DNA of 12,693 nucleotides from Dehalococcoidia bacterium. Lineage in GTDB: Bacteria; Chloroflexota; Dehalococcoidia; Dehalococcoidales; JAUVZE01. The first letter of the stretch is position 1, and each line of letters opens with the position of its first letter. The stretch is taken from contig SOJS01000049.1 of the NCBI GenBank assembly GCA_004376435.1, positions 1-12,693 on the forward strand. The letters are read 5' to 3'. The notes under the pieces are model-generated. The model worked only from the letters and a program-made list of their open reading frames with translations. It had not been told where the DNA came from and ran no database searches. This document shows positions 1 through 6,815 of the stretch, in pieces. Both the position numbers and the translations under genes were made by a program.

Positions 1-145
1 CCTTAAACTTCTCCGTCGCCCCGTCATCATGGTTGTGGTCAGGGTGATACTTAAAGGCAAGCTTACGATATGCCCGCTTTATATCGCCATCGGTAGCATT
101 TCTGGCTACACTGAGGACTTCATAGTAATCACGCTTGGTTGGCAT
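1..145 (-). CDS. dnaJ: Chaperone protein DnaJ, N-terminal J domain (partial, runs off the window)
   Basis: This is the 5' end of a DnaJ co-chaperone, which stimulates the ATPase of DnaK through its J domain. The 48 visible residues start MPTKRDYYEVLSVARNAT and continue through the helix II pattern (DIKRAYRKLA, then KYHPDHN), so the invariant HPD tripeptide is present. The start ATG occupies 145-143, with a purine-rich GAGGT about 10 bases upstream. The rest of the gene (Gly/Phe region, zinc-finger and C-terminal domains) lies beyond base 1. It has the same strand and order as hrcA-grpE-dnaK, but is separated from dnaK by about 1.4 kb of unrelated, AT-rich DNA. Whether it is still co-transcribed with dnaK cannot be told from the sequence. 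The family call is very sure. Confidence 0.95.
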   Translation of the reverse strand, partial: MPTKRDYYEVLSVARNATDGDIKRAYRKLAFKYHPDHNHDDGATEKFK

Positions 146-194
146 ATTAGTCTCTACCTCACCCCCTGTATCCCCCTCTCCTTCTGTCTAATAT

Positions 195-270
195 GTCATT
201 GCGAGCCGAAGGCGAAGCAATCTTATCTTTATCTTTTAGTTTGCTTCGTCGCTCCGCTCCTCGCAATGAC
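195..270. repeat. REP-like interspersed inverted repeat (hairpin)
   Basis: The left arm (195-222, beginning GTCATTGCGAG and ending GAAGCAATC) and the right arm (241-270, ending CTCGCAATGAC) are inverted copies. The outer 11 bases match perfectly (GTCATTGCGAG/CTCGCAATGAC), as does an inner 7-base block (GAAGCAA/TTGCTTC). The stretches between these blocks differ: a GGAGCGTAGCGAC-like form in one arm and a shorter, diverged one in the other. The arms flank an AT-rich loop of about 18 bases. From memory, this GTCATTGCGAGGAGCG...GAAGCAATC type of element recurs in intergenic DNA of several phyla, including Chloroflexota. It lies between the 74-residue gene and dnaJ. I see no transposase or target duplication. 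Confidence 0.75.
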
Positions 271-391
271 TTCTATGTTCTAAGAGGGGAATTGGTTATG
301 TAAGAGGGGCTTCGCCTCCCTTTAAACTGGTTTTGCCCTTGTCCTAGGCTTAGTCATTTTGGTCACACTATTAACGTTAAGTAAGAAGGGG

Positions 392-616
392 TCATTGACT
401 TTGTGGACTAACAGCTGCCTGCAATGGTTTAAGTAGGTCTTTGATAGTCCGCGAAAGTTGGCTTGTGTTTTTTACCTGCAACATCTCCATTGCCTGCTGC
501 GATAACTCCATTGTCTGGGCAAAGCTTGCTAACAAGCCAATAATCCGTGCCCATTCGCTAATGCTCAACACAACAACCCTGTCGTCCTTACTTGCTTCCA
601 CAGTGACCTTTGCCAT
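392..616 (-). CDS. Small protein of unknown function, 74 residues
   Basis: I do not recognise a family. The reading frame begins MAKVTVEASKDDRVVVLS and then has a mildly hydrophobic, probably helical stretch (residues about 20-47, rich in Ala, Leu, Met and Gln). It ends in a polar Ser/Gln-rich tail. There is no signal peptide and no cysteine. The start is well supported: GAAAGGAGC lies 7-8 bases upstream of the ATG at 616-614, a strong ribosome-binding site. It follows the lipoprotein gene by 90 bases on the same strand and precedes dnaJ by about 245 bases. The good ribosome-binding site argues for a real gene; the function is open. Confidence 0.6.
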   Translation of the reverse strand: MAKVTVEASKDDRVVVLSISEWARIIGLLASFAQTMELSQQAMEMLQVKNTSQLSRTIKDLLKPLQAAVSPQSQ

Positions 617-706
617 AGTTATGCTCCTTTCTCGTAATTTTTCTAGTAGCTTCCTCTCCTTTTACTCTAGCTGGTGTAGCTTTCCCTGGGCGTTCGTATT
701 GCATCC

Positions 707-1297
707 CTAATTATCTTCTTTAAAGTTAGATGGCGATGAATAGTAGTAGCCTTCTATATACTGTGCAAACGCTTTTGTTTTCAGGTCAAAAGCATAGACT
801 TCACCATTTGTAGATTCTATTATAAAGCATCTATACAGAGAACCGTCTCTGCTATGTTGTATAAGCAGCCAAGTATGGTCACACTCTCTAAATCTCTCTT
901 TGTCTAAGTCCAGGTTACCAACTACAATTACCGAAGTGATTCCTTGTTTATGAAGTATGTTCCACAAATCAATTGTCATATCATTACAATCAAATACACC
1001 TTCAATATAGGTGTGAGTTTCACGATACGATTTATTTATAGACCACAGCTTTCGATAAAGTTCGGTAGCGTCCCAAGCTGCGTTCCAATACTGAGAATCC
1101 TTAACTATGTCTACAATGGGGAAGTTGTGAGTAGGACTAGCGTGGGGTCTTGGTTGAATCTGCTCACTCTGCTGCTCTTCACTAGAAGAAGGATTAGATT
1201 CTGGCAACTGTTGGTGAGCGACAGTGCAGCCAATAATGCCTGCTATACCAAGGCTAAGGATAATTATTGCTATTACTAGAACTCGGTTTATCTTTAT
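707..1297 (-). CDS. Predicted lipoprotein with a transglutaminase-like Cys-His pattern; unusual start
   Basis: From the proposed start the protein begins (I/M)KINRVLVIAIIILSLGIAGIIGC: a short basic stretch, a hydrophobic core and the lipobox IIGC. It is probably lipid-anchored outside the membrane. A Ser/Glu/Gln/Pro-rich linker follows. Numbered from the upstream TTG at 1339, the catalytic-like part has Cys118 in FDCNDMTIDLW, His155 in CDHTWLL and an acidic residue in IIESTNGE (Glu175), the order seen in transglutaminase-like thiol enzymes. The family is inferred from these motifs only. Start choice: the frame extends to a TTG at 1339, but that codon has no ribosome-binding site and puts 14 residues before the basic stretch. 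A strong GGAGGGAGG (about 1314-1306) sits 6 bases before an ATA codon at 1297-1295, exactly where the signal peptide should begin. No ATG or GTG is available there. The gene is clearly more AT-rich than the chaperone genes beside it, suggesting acquisition. Confidence 0.6.
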   Translation of the reverse strand: MKINRVLVIAIIILSLGIAGIIGCTVAHQQLPESNPSSSEEQQSEQIQPRPHASPTHNFPIVDIVKDSQYWNAAWDATELYRKLWSINKSYRETHTYIEGVFDCNDMTIDLWNILHKQGITSVIVVGNLDLDKERFRECDHTWLLIQHSRDGSLYRCFIIESTNGEVYAFDLKTKAFAQYIEGYYYSSPSNFKEDN

Positions 1298-1305
1298 CGT
1301 TGTCC

Positions 1306-1314
1306 TCCCTCCAG
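1306..1314 (-). promoter_or_regulatory. Strong Shine-Dalgarno (GGAGGGAGG) before a non-ATG start
   Basis: Read on the minus strand, GGAGGGAGG is followed by ACAACG and then ATAAAGATA. This places the lipoprotein's start at the ATA codon at 1297, or less likely the ACG at 1300. The upstream TTG at 1339 overlaps a TTGACA-like string and has no such site. This site therefore decides the start. Confidence 0.55.
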
Positions 1315-1339
1315 CCAACGATTTATATAAAGATGTCAA

Positions 1340-1429
1340 TAGGTAGTAAAAATATCATAAAATACATATATACTAATATTATTATACTCTATATTTCATT
1401 ATATCTATTGCTATAGCTCTCCTTTAAAA
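1340..1429 (-). other. AT-rich leader region upstream of the lipoprotein gene
   Basis: This stretch is almost entirely A and T, in sharp contrast to dnaK. It contains two TATAAT strings on the minus strand (1403-1398 and 1386-1381), either of which could be a -10 box, but I find no convincing -35 at the right spacing. It probably holds the lipoprotein gene's own promoter; this is inference from composition only. Confidence 0.35.
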
Positions 1430-1540
1430 TTATTCTAGCTTGTCTAGCAGCTCGTCAATCCTCTGTTGAGCTTCCTCTCTTTCCTGTTTTGCCTTCGCTA
1501 TCTCGGCTTCCACTTCACTACAAGACTGATAAGCAACCTT
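1430..1540 (-). pseudogene. Short coiled-coil fragment (possible gene remnant)
   Basis: An open frame of 36 codons plus TAA (stop at 1432-1430) lies directly after dnaK. The last part reads EVEAEIAKAKQEREEAQQ followed by RIDELLDKLE: charged, heptad-like and strongly coiled-coil, not the look of random sequence. It has no ATG. The only internal start is a GTG giving 27 residues, without a ribosome-binding site, and a TGA closes the frame upstream at 1543-1541. It resembles the tail of a larger protein whose front has been lost. A chance open frame cannot be ruled out. Confidence 0.3.
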
Positions 1541-1568
1541 TCACATAATATTTTGTCTCTAATTCACT

Positions 1569-3464
1569 CTAGACCTCGCGGAATTCTCCTTCCACGGTGC
1601 CTTCGTCCTCTTTGCCCTTGGGGGGCTCACCCGCCGGTGGTTCTTCGCCTGGGGGTGGTGGTTGCTGTTGGTAGACAGCGGCACCTATTTTTTGCATCGC
1701 TTCGTTTAATTCCTGGGTTGCCCGACGGATGCCCTCAATATCTGTCCCCTGAAGTGCCGAGCGCACGGCGGCTATCTTGCTTTCCACCTCCTGATTTAGG
1801 TCAGCGGGTATCTTGTCCTTCTGCTCCCGCAGTGTCTTCTCGGCGGTATAAGCCAGGGTGTCGGCGGCGTTGCGTGTTTCTACCTCTTCACGCCGCTTGG
1901 CATCTTCGGCAGCATGTGACTCTGCCTCCCGCTGCAGCTTCTCCACCTCTTCCTTAGAGAGACCACTAGAGGCGGTGATGGTTATCTTCTGCTCCCGTCC
2001 GGTGCCTTTATCATGAGCTTTAACATTTAAGATGCCGTTGGCATCAATATCAAAGCTGACCTCAATCTGGGGCACACCTCTGGGTACCGGCAGGATACCA
2101 TCAAGCATAAAGCGACCCAGTGTGCGGTTATCAGCCGCTATCGGTCTCTCCCCCTGCAGGACATGAATCTCAACGCTGGGCTGGTTATCAGCAGCCGTGG
2201 AGAAAATCTGGCTCTTTGATGTCGGGATGGTGGTGTTGCGCGAGATAAGGGGCGTGGCGACACCACCTAAAGTCTCAATGCCCAGGGTAAGCGGGGTAAT
2301 ATCAAGCAGTAATATATCCTTGACCTCCCCTTTGAGAACCCCAGCCTGAATGGCGGCGCCGACGGCAACCACCTCGTCGGGGTTGACCCCCTTATGGGGC
2401 TCCTTGCCGAAGAACTGCTTTACCTTCTCCTGAACCAGCGGCATTCTTGTCTGCCCGCCAACCAGGATTACCTCATCAATCTGGGCTGGTTTTCTTTCAG
2501 CGTCAGCTAGCGCCTGCTTACAAGGCTCAAGGCTCTTTTCCACCAGGTCCATTACCAGCTGCTCCAGCTTGGCGCGAGTGAGGGTGATGTTGAGGTGCTT
2601 GGGACCGCTGGCATCGGCGGTGATAAAGGGTAGGTTGACATCAGTCTGCTGGACAGTAGATAGCTCGCATTTAGCCTTTTCGGCGGCTTCTTTTAGCCTC
2701 TGCAGTGCCATCTTGTCCTGCCGCAGGTCTATTCCTTGGTCTTTCTTGAACTCATTACACAGCCAGTCCATAACCCGCTGGTCAAAATCATCACCACCGA
2801 GATGGGTATCGCCGTTGGTTGACTTGACCTGGAAGGTGCCCTCCCCCAGCTCCAGTATGGAGATATCAAAGGTGCCGCCGCCGAGGTCAAAGACAGCGAT
2901 GGTCTCGTCTTTTTTCTTTTCCAGCCCGTAGGCTAAAGAGGCAGCGGTGGGTTCGTTGATTATGCGCAACACCTCAAGTCCGGCAATCTTACCGGCGTCC
3001 TTGGTTGCCTGGCGCTGGCTATCGTTGAAATAAGCCGGCGCAGTGATGACTGCCTCGGTGACCTTCTCACCAAGGTAAGCCTCAGCATCTGTTTTCAGTT
3101 TTTGCAAAATCATGGCTGATACCTCAGGTGGGCTATAATCCTTACTGCCCATCACCACCTTGGCATCTCCGTTGGCGGCTTTGGTTATCTTAAAGGGCAG
3201 GAGCTTGCGGTCATATTCCACAGTGGGTTCATCAAACTTACGCCCCATCAACCGCTTGATGCTGAAGATGGTGTTGTCGGGATTGGTAATCGCCTGACGC
3301 CTGGCTACCTGCCCCACCAGACGCTCGCCAGCCTTGCTGACGGCTACCACCGAGGGGGTGGTGCGACCGCCCTCAGCATTGGGGATAATCGTTGGTTCTC
3401 CCCCCTCCATTACCGCCACTGCGGAAAAGGTGGTGCCTAAATCAATACCAATAACCTTAGCCAT
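1569..3464 (-). CDS. dnaK: Molecular chaperone DnaK (Hsp70)
   Basis: DnaK is a cytoplasmic ATP-driven chaperone working with DnaJ and GrpE. The 631 residues are full length. The ATPase domain begins MAKVIGIDLGTTFSAVAV (phosphate-1 motif), with IINEPTAASLAYGLEKKK near residue 165-185 and VFDLGGGTFDIS (phosphate-2) after it. The substrate-binding domain and helical lid follow. The tail is Pro/Glu/Gly-rich with a QQQPPPPGEEPP stretch and ends EGEFREV, similar to the EEV-type ends of other DnaKs but longer in proline. The ATG at 3464 is preceded by AGGAGGAG at about 8 bases, which overlaps the end of grpE. The gap to the grpE stop is 3 bases, so translation is probably coupled. Expression should follow the CIRCE-controlled promoter upstream of hrcA. 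Confidence 0.98.
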   Translation of the reverse strand: MAKVIGIDLGTTFSAVAVMEGGEPTIIPNAEGGRTTPSVVAVSKAGERLVGQVARRQAITNPDNTIFSIKRLMGRKFDEPTVEYDRKLLPFKITKAANGDAKVVMGSKDYSPPEVSAMILQKLKTDAEAYLGEKVTEAVITAPAYFNDSQRQATKDAGKIAGLEVLRIINEPTAASLAYGLEKKKDETIAVFDLGGGTFDISILELGEGTFQVKSTNGDTHLGGDDFDQRVMDWLCNEFKKDQGIDLRQDKMALQRLKEAAEKAKCELSTVQQTDVNLPFITADASGPKHLNITLTRAKLEQLVMDLVEKSLEPCKQALADAERKPAQIDEVILVGGQTRMPLVQEKVKQFFGKEPHKGVNPDEVVAVGAAIQAGVLKGEVKDILLLDITPLTLGIETLGGVATPLISRNTTIPTSKSQIFSTAADNQPSVEIHVLQGERPIAADNRTLGRFMLDGILPVPRGVPQIEVSFDIDANGILNVKAHDKGTGREQKITITASSGLSKEEVEKLQREAESHAAEDAKRREEVETRNAADTLAYTAEKTLREQKDKIPADLNQEVESKIAAVRSALQGTDIEGIRRATQELNEAMQKIGAAVYQQQPPPPGEEPPAGEPPKGKEDEGTVEGEFREV

Positions 3465-3467
3465 AGT

Positions 3468-4037
3468 CTACTCCTCCTTCCTTTTCCCCTTCTTGCTTCT
3501 TTTTTTCTCCTCTTCCCCGTTGCCGACAACCACCATTGCCGGCCGAATGACCCTATCATGTAACTTGTAGCCCTTCTGCAGCTCCTCAATAACGATTCCC
3601 TCTTTGCCCTTACCGTGCATCGCCGCTTCATGGAGGTTAGGGTCAAACACCTCCCCGACTGCCTTAATCGGGGAAAGCCCCTGTGCCTCCAGACTGGCAT
3701 AGAGCTTGCGTCCGATGAGCCTGATACCATCCACCCAGCTAAGTTTAGCCAGATGGTCGGGGATAGAAGCAAAGGCTCGCTCCAAATCATCAAGAGCCGG
3801 CAGCAGATTAAGCATCAGCACGGCGTTTCCAAACCGGCTAACCTCCTCCATCTCCTGCTGGCTGCGCCGCTTATAGTTAATGAAGTCAGCCTGGGCTCGC
3901 TGCCAGTTAGCCAGATTAGATTCTGCCCTTGCCTTCGCCTCAGTGAGAGCCTTCTTCAATGCCTCCACATCCTCAAGCTCGGCAATTTCTGGCTCTGCCT
4001 GGTCGCTGGTATTCTCTCCTGGCTCTGGCTGTGTCAT
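3468..4037 (-). CDS. grpE: Nucleotide exchange factor GrpE
   Basis: GrpE releases ADP from DnaK. At 189 residues it has normal family length. An acidic N-terminus leads into a long helix/coiled coil (residues about 20-60, containing LANWQRAQADFINYKRRSQ, the usual dimerisation region). The C-terminal beta domain carries FDPNLHEAAM and ELQKGYKLHDRVIRPAMVVV, matching the GrpE signature. The C-terminal tail is unusually lysine-rich (KKRSKKGKRKEE). It sits between hrcA (26-base gap) and dnaK (3-base gap). The ATG at 4037 has AGAGAGG upstream. Confidence 0.97.
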   Translation of the reverse strand: MTQPEPGENTSDQAEPEIAELEDVEALKKALTEAKARAESNLANWQRAQADFINYKRRSQQEMEEVSRFGNAVLMLNLLPALDDLERAFASIPDHLAKLSWVDGIRLIGRKLYASLEAQGLSPIKAVGEVFDPNLHEAAMHGKGKEGIVIEELQKGYKLHDRVIRPAMVVVGNGEEEKKRSKKGKRKEE

Positions 4038-4063
4038 TACTGTTTACCTCTCTTTTTTATCTT

Positions 4064-5116
4064 TTAGTCCTCATCAACGATATCAGCGGCTTCTCCTCCG
4101 TAGAGCTCAGCCACCAGCCGACTCAAGACCGAGGCGAGATAACTTACCGCAGAGATAGTATGAGCATAGGGCATGCGGGTTGGCCCGATAACGCCGATAA
4201 TACCGGTGACTTCCTGCGGCAGACCGTAGCGCCTGATAACCACACTACAGTTCTGGACCGCCTCTGTCCTATTCTCCTTACCGATAATTACCTGCACCTG
4301 GTGAACATCCAGCTCCTCGGGAAGGATAAGCCGCAGCAGGCTTCTCTGCTCAACCAGTTCCATCAAGTCCAGCGGGCGGTTGGTATGGGCAAACTCCGGC
4401 TGGTTAAGGGTAAAGTGCAAGCCATCAAGATAAGGCTCCTCATAATCCTGCTCATCCTCAGCCTGCATTATCTTTACCAGGCAGTCGGTTAGCTGTTGCT
4501 CCACCGGGGAGAGGGCTAATTCTTTAGCCTCAATCTGAGAGCCCGTCAGGCCGCTATAGGCTTCATTCAGCTTGCTCGCCATAGCCATTAACTCAGATTG
4601 AGATATCACCGGCTCAAAGGTGATTAACTGCTGCTTTACCCTGGCGCCATGAAGGACAAGGACAATCAGCACCAGCGACTCTTTCAGGGCAACCAGCTCC
4701 AGATGCTTAAAGCAGCAGTCGGGACACTTAGGCATGGTAACCAGCGCCATATTTTGCGCCAGGCGGGCAATGAGTGCTGCCGCCAGCCGTAGCCACTCCT
4801 CCTGCTCCCTCTCCACCTGATGAAAGAGGTGGTCTATCAACCTCTGCTCAGCTAAGGGGAGAGCCACCCCACCCAGAGACTCCACATAGTAGTGGTAGCC
4901 CCTATCAGAAGGTACGCTGCCGGCGGAAGGGTGAGGACGAAAAATATAACCATCCCTCTCCAGACGAGCCATCTCATTGCGGATAGTAGCCGAACTTACC
5001 CCCAACTGGCTGTCATTAAGGATACTCTGGGACGGCACCGGCACCGCTTTAGTAATATATTGGCCCACTATTGACTTGAGTATTGTCCCAGTTCTAGGAG
5101 ATAGCATCTCTTTCAT
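4064..5116 (-). CDS. hrcA: Heat-inducible transcription repressor HrcA
   Basis: HrcA binds CIRCE and represses class I heat-shock genes; in characterised bacteria its activity depends on GroEL. At 350 residues the length is typical. The N-terminal winged-helix domain includes LGVSSATIRNEMARLERDGY and the wing region RPHPSAGSVPSDRGYHYYVE, both hallmark HrcA sequence. The rest matches the GAF-like dimerisation domain, including VIIGKENR and GIIGVIGPTRMPYAHTISAV near the C-terminus. The ATG at 5116 is preceded by AAGGAGATGAAAG. It is the first gene of the operon and lies 7 bases downstream of the CIRCE element, so it should be autoregulated. The upstream neighbour fixX is on the same strand, but belongs to a different functional unit. 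Confidence 0.98.
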   Translation of the reverse strand: MKEMLSPRTGTILKSIVGQYITKAVPVPSQSILNDSQLGVSSATIRNEMARLERDGYIFRPHPSAGSVPSDRGYHYYVESLGGVALPLAEQRLIDHLFHQVEREQEEWLRLAAALIARLAQNMALVTMPKCPDCCFKHLELVALKESLVLIVLVLHGARVKQQLITFEPVISQSELMAMASKLNEAYSGLTGSQIEAKELALSPVEQQLTDCLVKIMQAEDEQDYEEPYLDGLHFTLNQPEFAHTNRPLDLMELVEQRSLLRLILPEELDVHQVQVIIGKENRTEAVQNCSVVIRRYGLPQEVTGIIGVIGPTRMPYAHTISAVSYLASVLSRLVAELYGGEAADIVDED

Positions 5117-5123
5117 CTCCTTA

Positions 5124-5150
5124 TTAGCACTCTCGGGCTTAGACTGCTAA
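5124..5150. promoter_or_regulatory. CIRCE operator (HrcA binding site)
   Basis: The left half TTAGCACTC (5124-5132) is a perfect consensus half. A 9-base spacer (5133-5141) has exactly the standard length. The right half GACTGCTAA (5142-5150) differs from the consensus GAGTGCTAA at one base, so 17 of 18 consensus positions match. It lies between the hrcA start codon and the putative -10, where it would cover the transcription start. CIRCE being the HrcA operator is established knowledge. Confidence 0.96.
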
Positions 5151-5183
5151 TTATATTTAGCACTATTGACCCCTGTTTGTCAA
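5150..5183 (-). promoter_or_regulatory. Putative promoter of the hrcA-grpE-dnaK operon
   Basis: On the minus strand a perfect TATAAT lies at 5155-5150, abutting CIRCE, and a perfect TTGACA lies at 5183-5178. Their spacing is 22 bases, longer than the normal 16-18, so the two may not act as a pair. The -10 with CIRCE immediately downstream is the more reliable part. A transcript starting near 5143 would begin inside the operator. Confidence 0.5.
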
Positions 5184-5238
5184 GCGGGCTCTAGTAAATA
5201 AGAGAGGATTAGCAGCCGCCACCAGCATGCTTTAGTTC

Positions 5239-5514
5239 CTAGCCAAACTTGTGGCTAATCCCGTAGCCACCTTTAGGGAAACGCCAGTCAATGTTGAGGT
5301 GGGGGCAGGCAATACGGCAGGAGCCACACTCAAGACACCCCTCATGACTGACGCTGATGCGGTTCTCCTCCAGGCGATAAACATTGGCCGGGCAGAGGTA
5401 AAGGCAGGGCTGCCCCTGGCACTCTTTGATACATTTTTCACCGTCAATTATCTTAAGGTGGCTTTCTTCATCCACCTTAAAACGGTCCCAAAAAAGCTTG
5501 TCTTCTATATTCAC
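5239..5514 (-). CDS. fixX: FixX-like ferredoxin partner of FixC
   Basis: FixX proteins carry iron-sulfur clusters and pass electrons from the FixC flavoprotein towards quinone. The sequence has DEESHLKI, a first cysteine group (CIKECQGQPCLYLCP) and a second [4Fe-4S] group CLECGSCRIACP, ending in KGGYGISHKFG, as is typical of FixX. Start: a GTG at 5529 is possible, but it sits within GTGGAGGTCAG. The GTG at 5514 has GGAGGT about 7 bases upstream and overlaps the fixC stop as GTGA, so I prefer it (91 residues; 96 with the upstream start). It is the last gene of the ETF cluster. About 55 bases separate its stop from the hrcA -35 box, and I see no clear terminator there. Confidence 0.93.
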   Translation of the reverse strand: MNIEDKLFWDRFKVDEESHLKIIDGEKCIKECQGQPCLYLCPANVYRLEENRISVSHEGCLECGSCRIACPHLNIDWRFPKGGYGISHKFG

Positions 5515-6815
5515 TTTACTGACCTCCACCCCCGCCAGGCAAGGCGAATGAGGCGGCAGAGGGAAAGCTGGCGGCGGAGCTCTCTTATTATCAGCTTCTG
5601 CTTCTCTTTCTTGCTGACGCCGTTGACGGTAATAATCTCCCTGCCGGCAAAGGCGGCTAGGTGGGGAAGCTGGTTGAATATTTCCTTATTTTGGTAGAGA
5701 AACCTGCCAAACCTTCGGTATTTTTTCATGTCCTTAATAACATATGACTCAGCCAGTCTCCGCCCATAACCAGCCAGACCATCCCGGGAGCAGTCTTTGC
5801 CTTTCATGGCTTCAATTATTGTCTCGGCAGCCATCTTTCCCGAAGCCATAGCCAGATTGCTTCCCTCACGGTGGGGGGTATTGAACAGCATCGCCGAGTC
5901 GCCAGTTATCAGATAGCCATCGCCGTAAAGCTTGGGGATAGCATCATAGCCTCCCTCAGCCAGCCAGTGAGCGGTGTATTCCATGGGCTTGCCTCCCGAT
6001 ATTAAGGGGGCTACCATGGGGTGCTGTTTGAATTCCTCCATTAGCTCATAGGGTTTGATTTTTTCGGCGGCAAAGTCAGCCAGGTTGGCGCCAACAGACA
6101 GGGAAAGAGAGCTTTTGTTGGTGTAGATAACAGCCACCCCGCTCATGCCACCAGTAATGGCGCCTAATACCTCTGTGGTAACTCCATCCTCCGCCGAGAC
6201 ATTAAATCTCCCCTCAATGACTTCAGCCGGGAGCTCAATGATTTCCTTGACAGCTAAGGCTACCTCCTCCGCTTTGGGCTCAAGGCGGAAACCGGTGCTG
6301 GCTGCCAGCGGGGAATTGATACCATCCGCCAGCAGGGTAATTTTAGCCCGAACTTCCCCATCCTCCCTGCCCGTGACCACCCCGACGACAAAACCCTTCT
6401 CATCACGGGGAAGGTCAACAACCACTGTTGCCGGCACCACCAGAGCCCCTTTCTTAGCCGCCTGCTGTGCATACCAGCAGTCAAATTTGGCTCGGCTTAC
6501 TGTAAAAACATTGTGCTTTCTCTCAGCGGCAAAGATGCTGTCCCGGTAGGCAAGGCTATAGCCGCCTTCTTTATCTAGATACCAGATCCGGGACTCAACA
6601 ATATTCCTCTCTATAGGGCAACGGCGCTTAACATAGTCAGGGAGTACCTGAGCCAGGTCATAGCCATAAAGGACGCCGCCGGACATGTTTTTCGCCCCCG
6701 GGTACTCACCGCGCTCAAAAACGATGGTCTTTATGCCGGCATCAGCCAGGATGCAGGCAGCCGAGGTACCGGCCGGACCAGCACCGACTATAGCAACATC
6801 AAAGGCTTCCTTCAC
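5511..6815 (-). CDS. fixC: FixC-like FAD-dependent oxidoreductase (ETF:quinone oxidoreductase type)
   Basis: FixC/ETF-QO flavoproteins take electrons from EtfAB and deliver them towards quinone with FixX. At 434 residues this is full FixC length. Visible features are the N-terminal Rossmann motif VGAGPAG (residues 10-16) in DVAIVGAGPAGTSAA, FERGEYPGAKNMSGG after it, ADGINSPLA (about 163-171), and the second FAD motif GYLITGDSAMLFNTPHREGS (about 300-319) followed by NLAMASGKMAAE. The C-terminal region has FLYQNKEIF and a basic tail. The start is GTG at 6815; GTGA overlaps the stop of the upstream EtfA-domain gene by 4 bases, and its own TGA overlaps fixX the same way. Translation of the three is therefore probably coupled. 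Geranylgeranyl reductase-type flavoproteins are related, but the fixX neighbour decides the call. Confidence 0.93.
   Translation of the reverse strand: MKEAFDVAIVGAGPAGTSAACILADAGIKTIVFERGEYPGAKNMSGGVLYGYDLAQVLPDYVKRRCPIERNIVESRIWYLDKEGGYSLAYRDSIFAAERKHNVFTVSRAKFDCWYAQQAAKKGALVVPATVVVDLPRDEKGFVVGVVTGREDGEVRAKITLLADGINSPLAASTGFRLEPKAEEVALAVKEIIELPAEVIEGRFNVSAEDGVTTEVLGAITGGMSGVAVIYTNKSSLSLSVGANLADFAAEKIKPYELMEEFKQHPMVAPLISGGKPMEYTAHWLAEGGYDAIPKLYGDGYLITGDSAMLFNTPHREGSNLAMASGKMAAETIIEAMKGKDCSRDGLAGYGRRLAESYVIKDMKKYRRFGRFLYQNKEIFNQLPHLAAFAGREIITVNGVSKKEKQKLIIRELRRQLSLCRLIRLAWRGWRSVK

Noticed and set aside
29..283. 84-codon plus-strand open frame at the left edge
   Set aside because: It runs antisense through the start of dnaJ and then through the REP-like repeat, giving the CHCEPKAKQS-type peptide that such repeats yield by chance.
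305..321. Short hairpin AGGGGCTTCGCCTCCCT as a terminator
   Set aside because: The stem is short and bulged, and no T-run follows on the minus strand.
371..380. Palindrome TTAACGTTAA
   Set aside because: It is a perfect 10-base palindrome, but single and without a partner promoter or known operator match, so chance is likely in this AT-rich gap.
1466..1957. Long plus-strand frame opposite dnaK
   Set aside because: It is antisense to the conserved dnaK C-terminus, with a Pro/Arg/Ser-rich composition typical of a shadow frame. The same applies to 8018-8650, 9688-10173 and 11149-11694.
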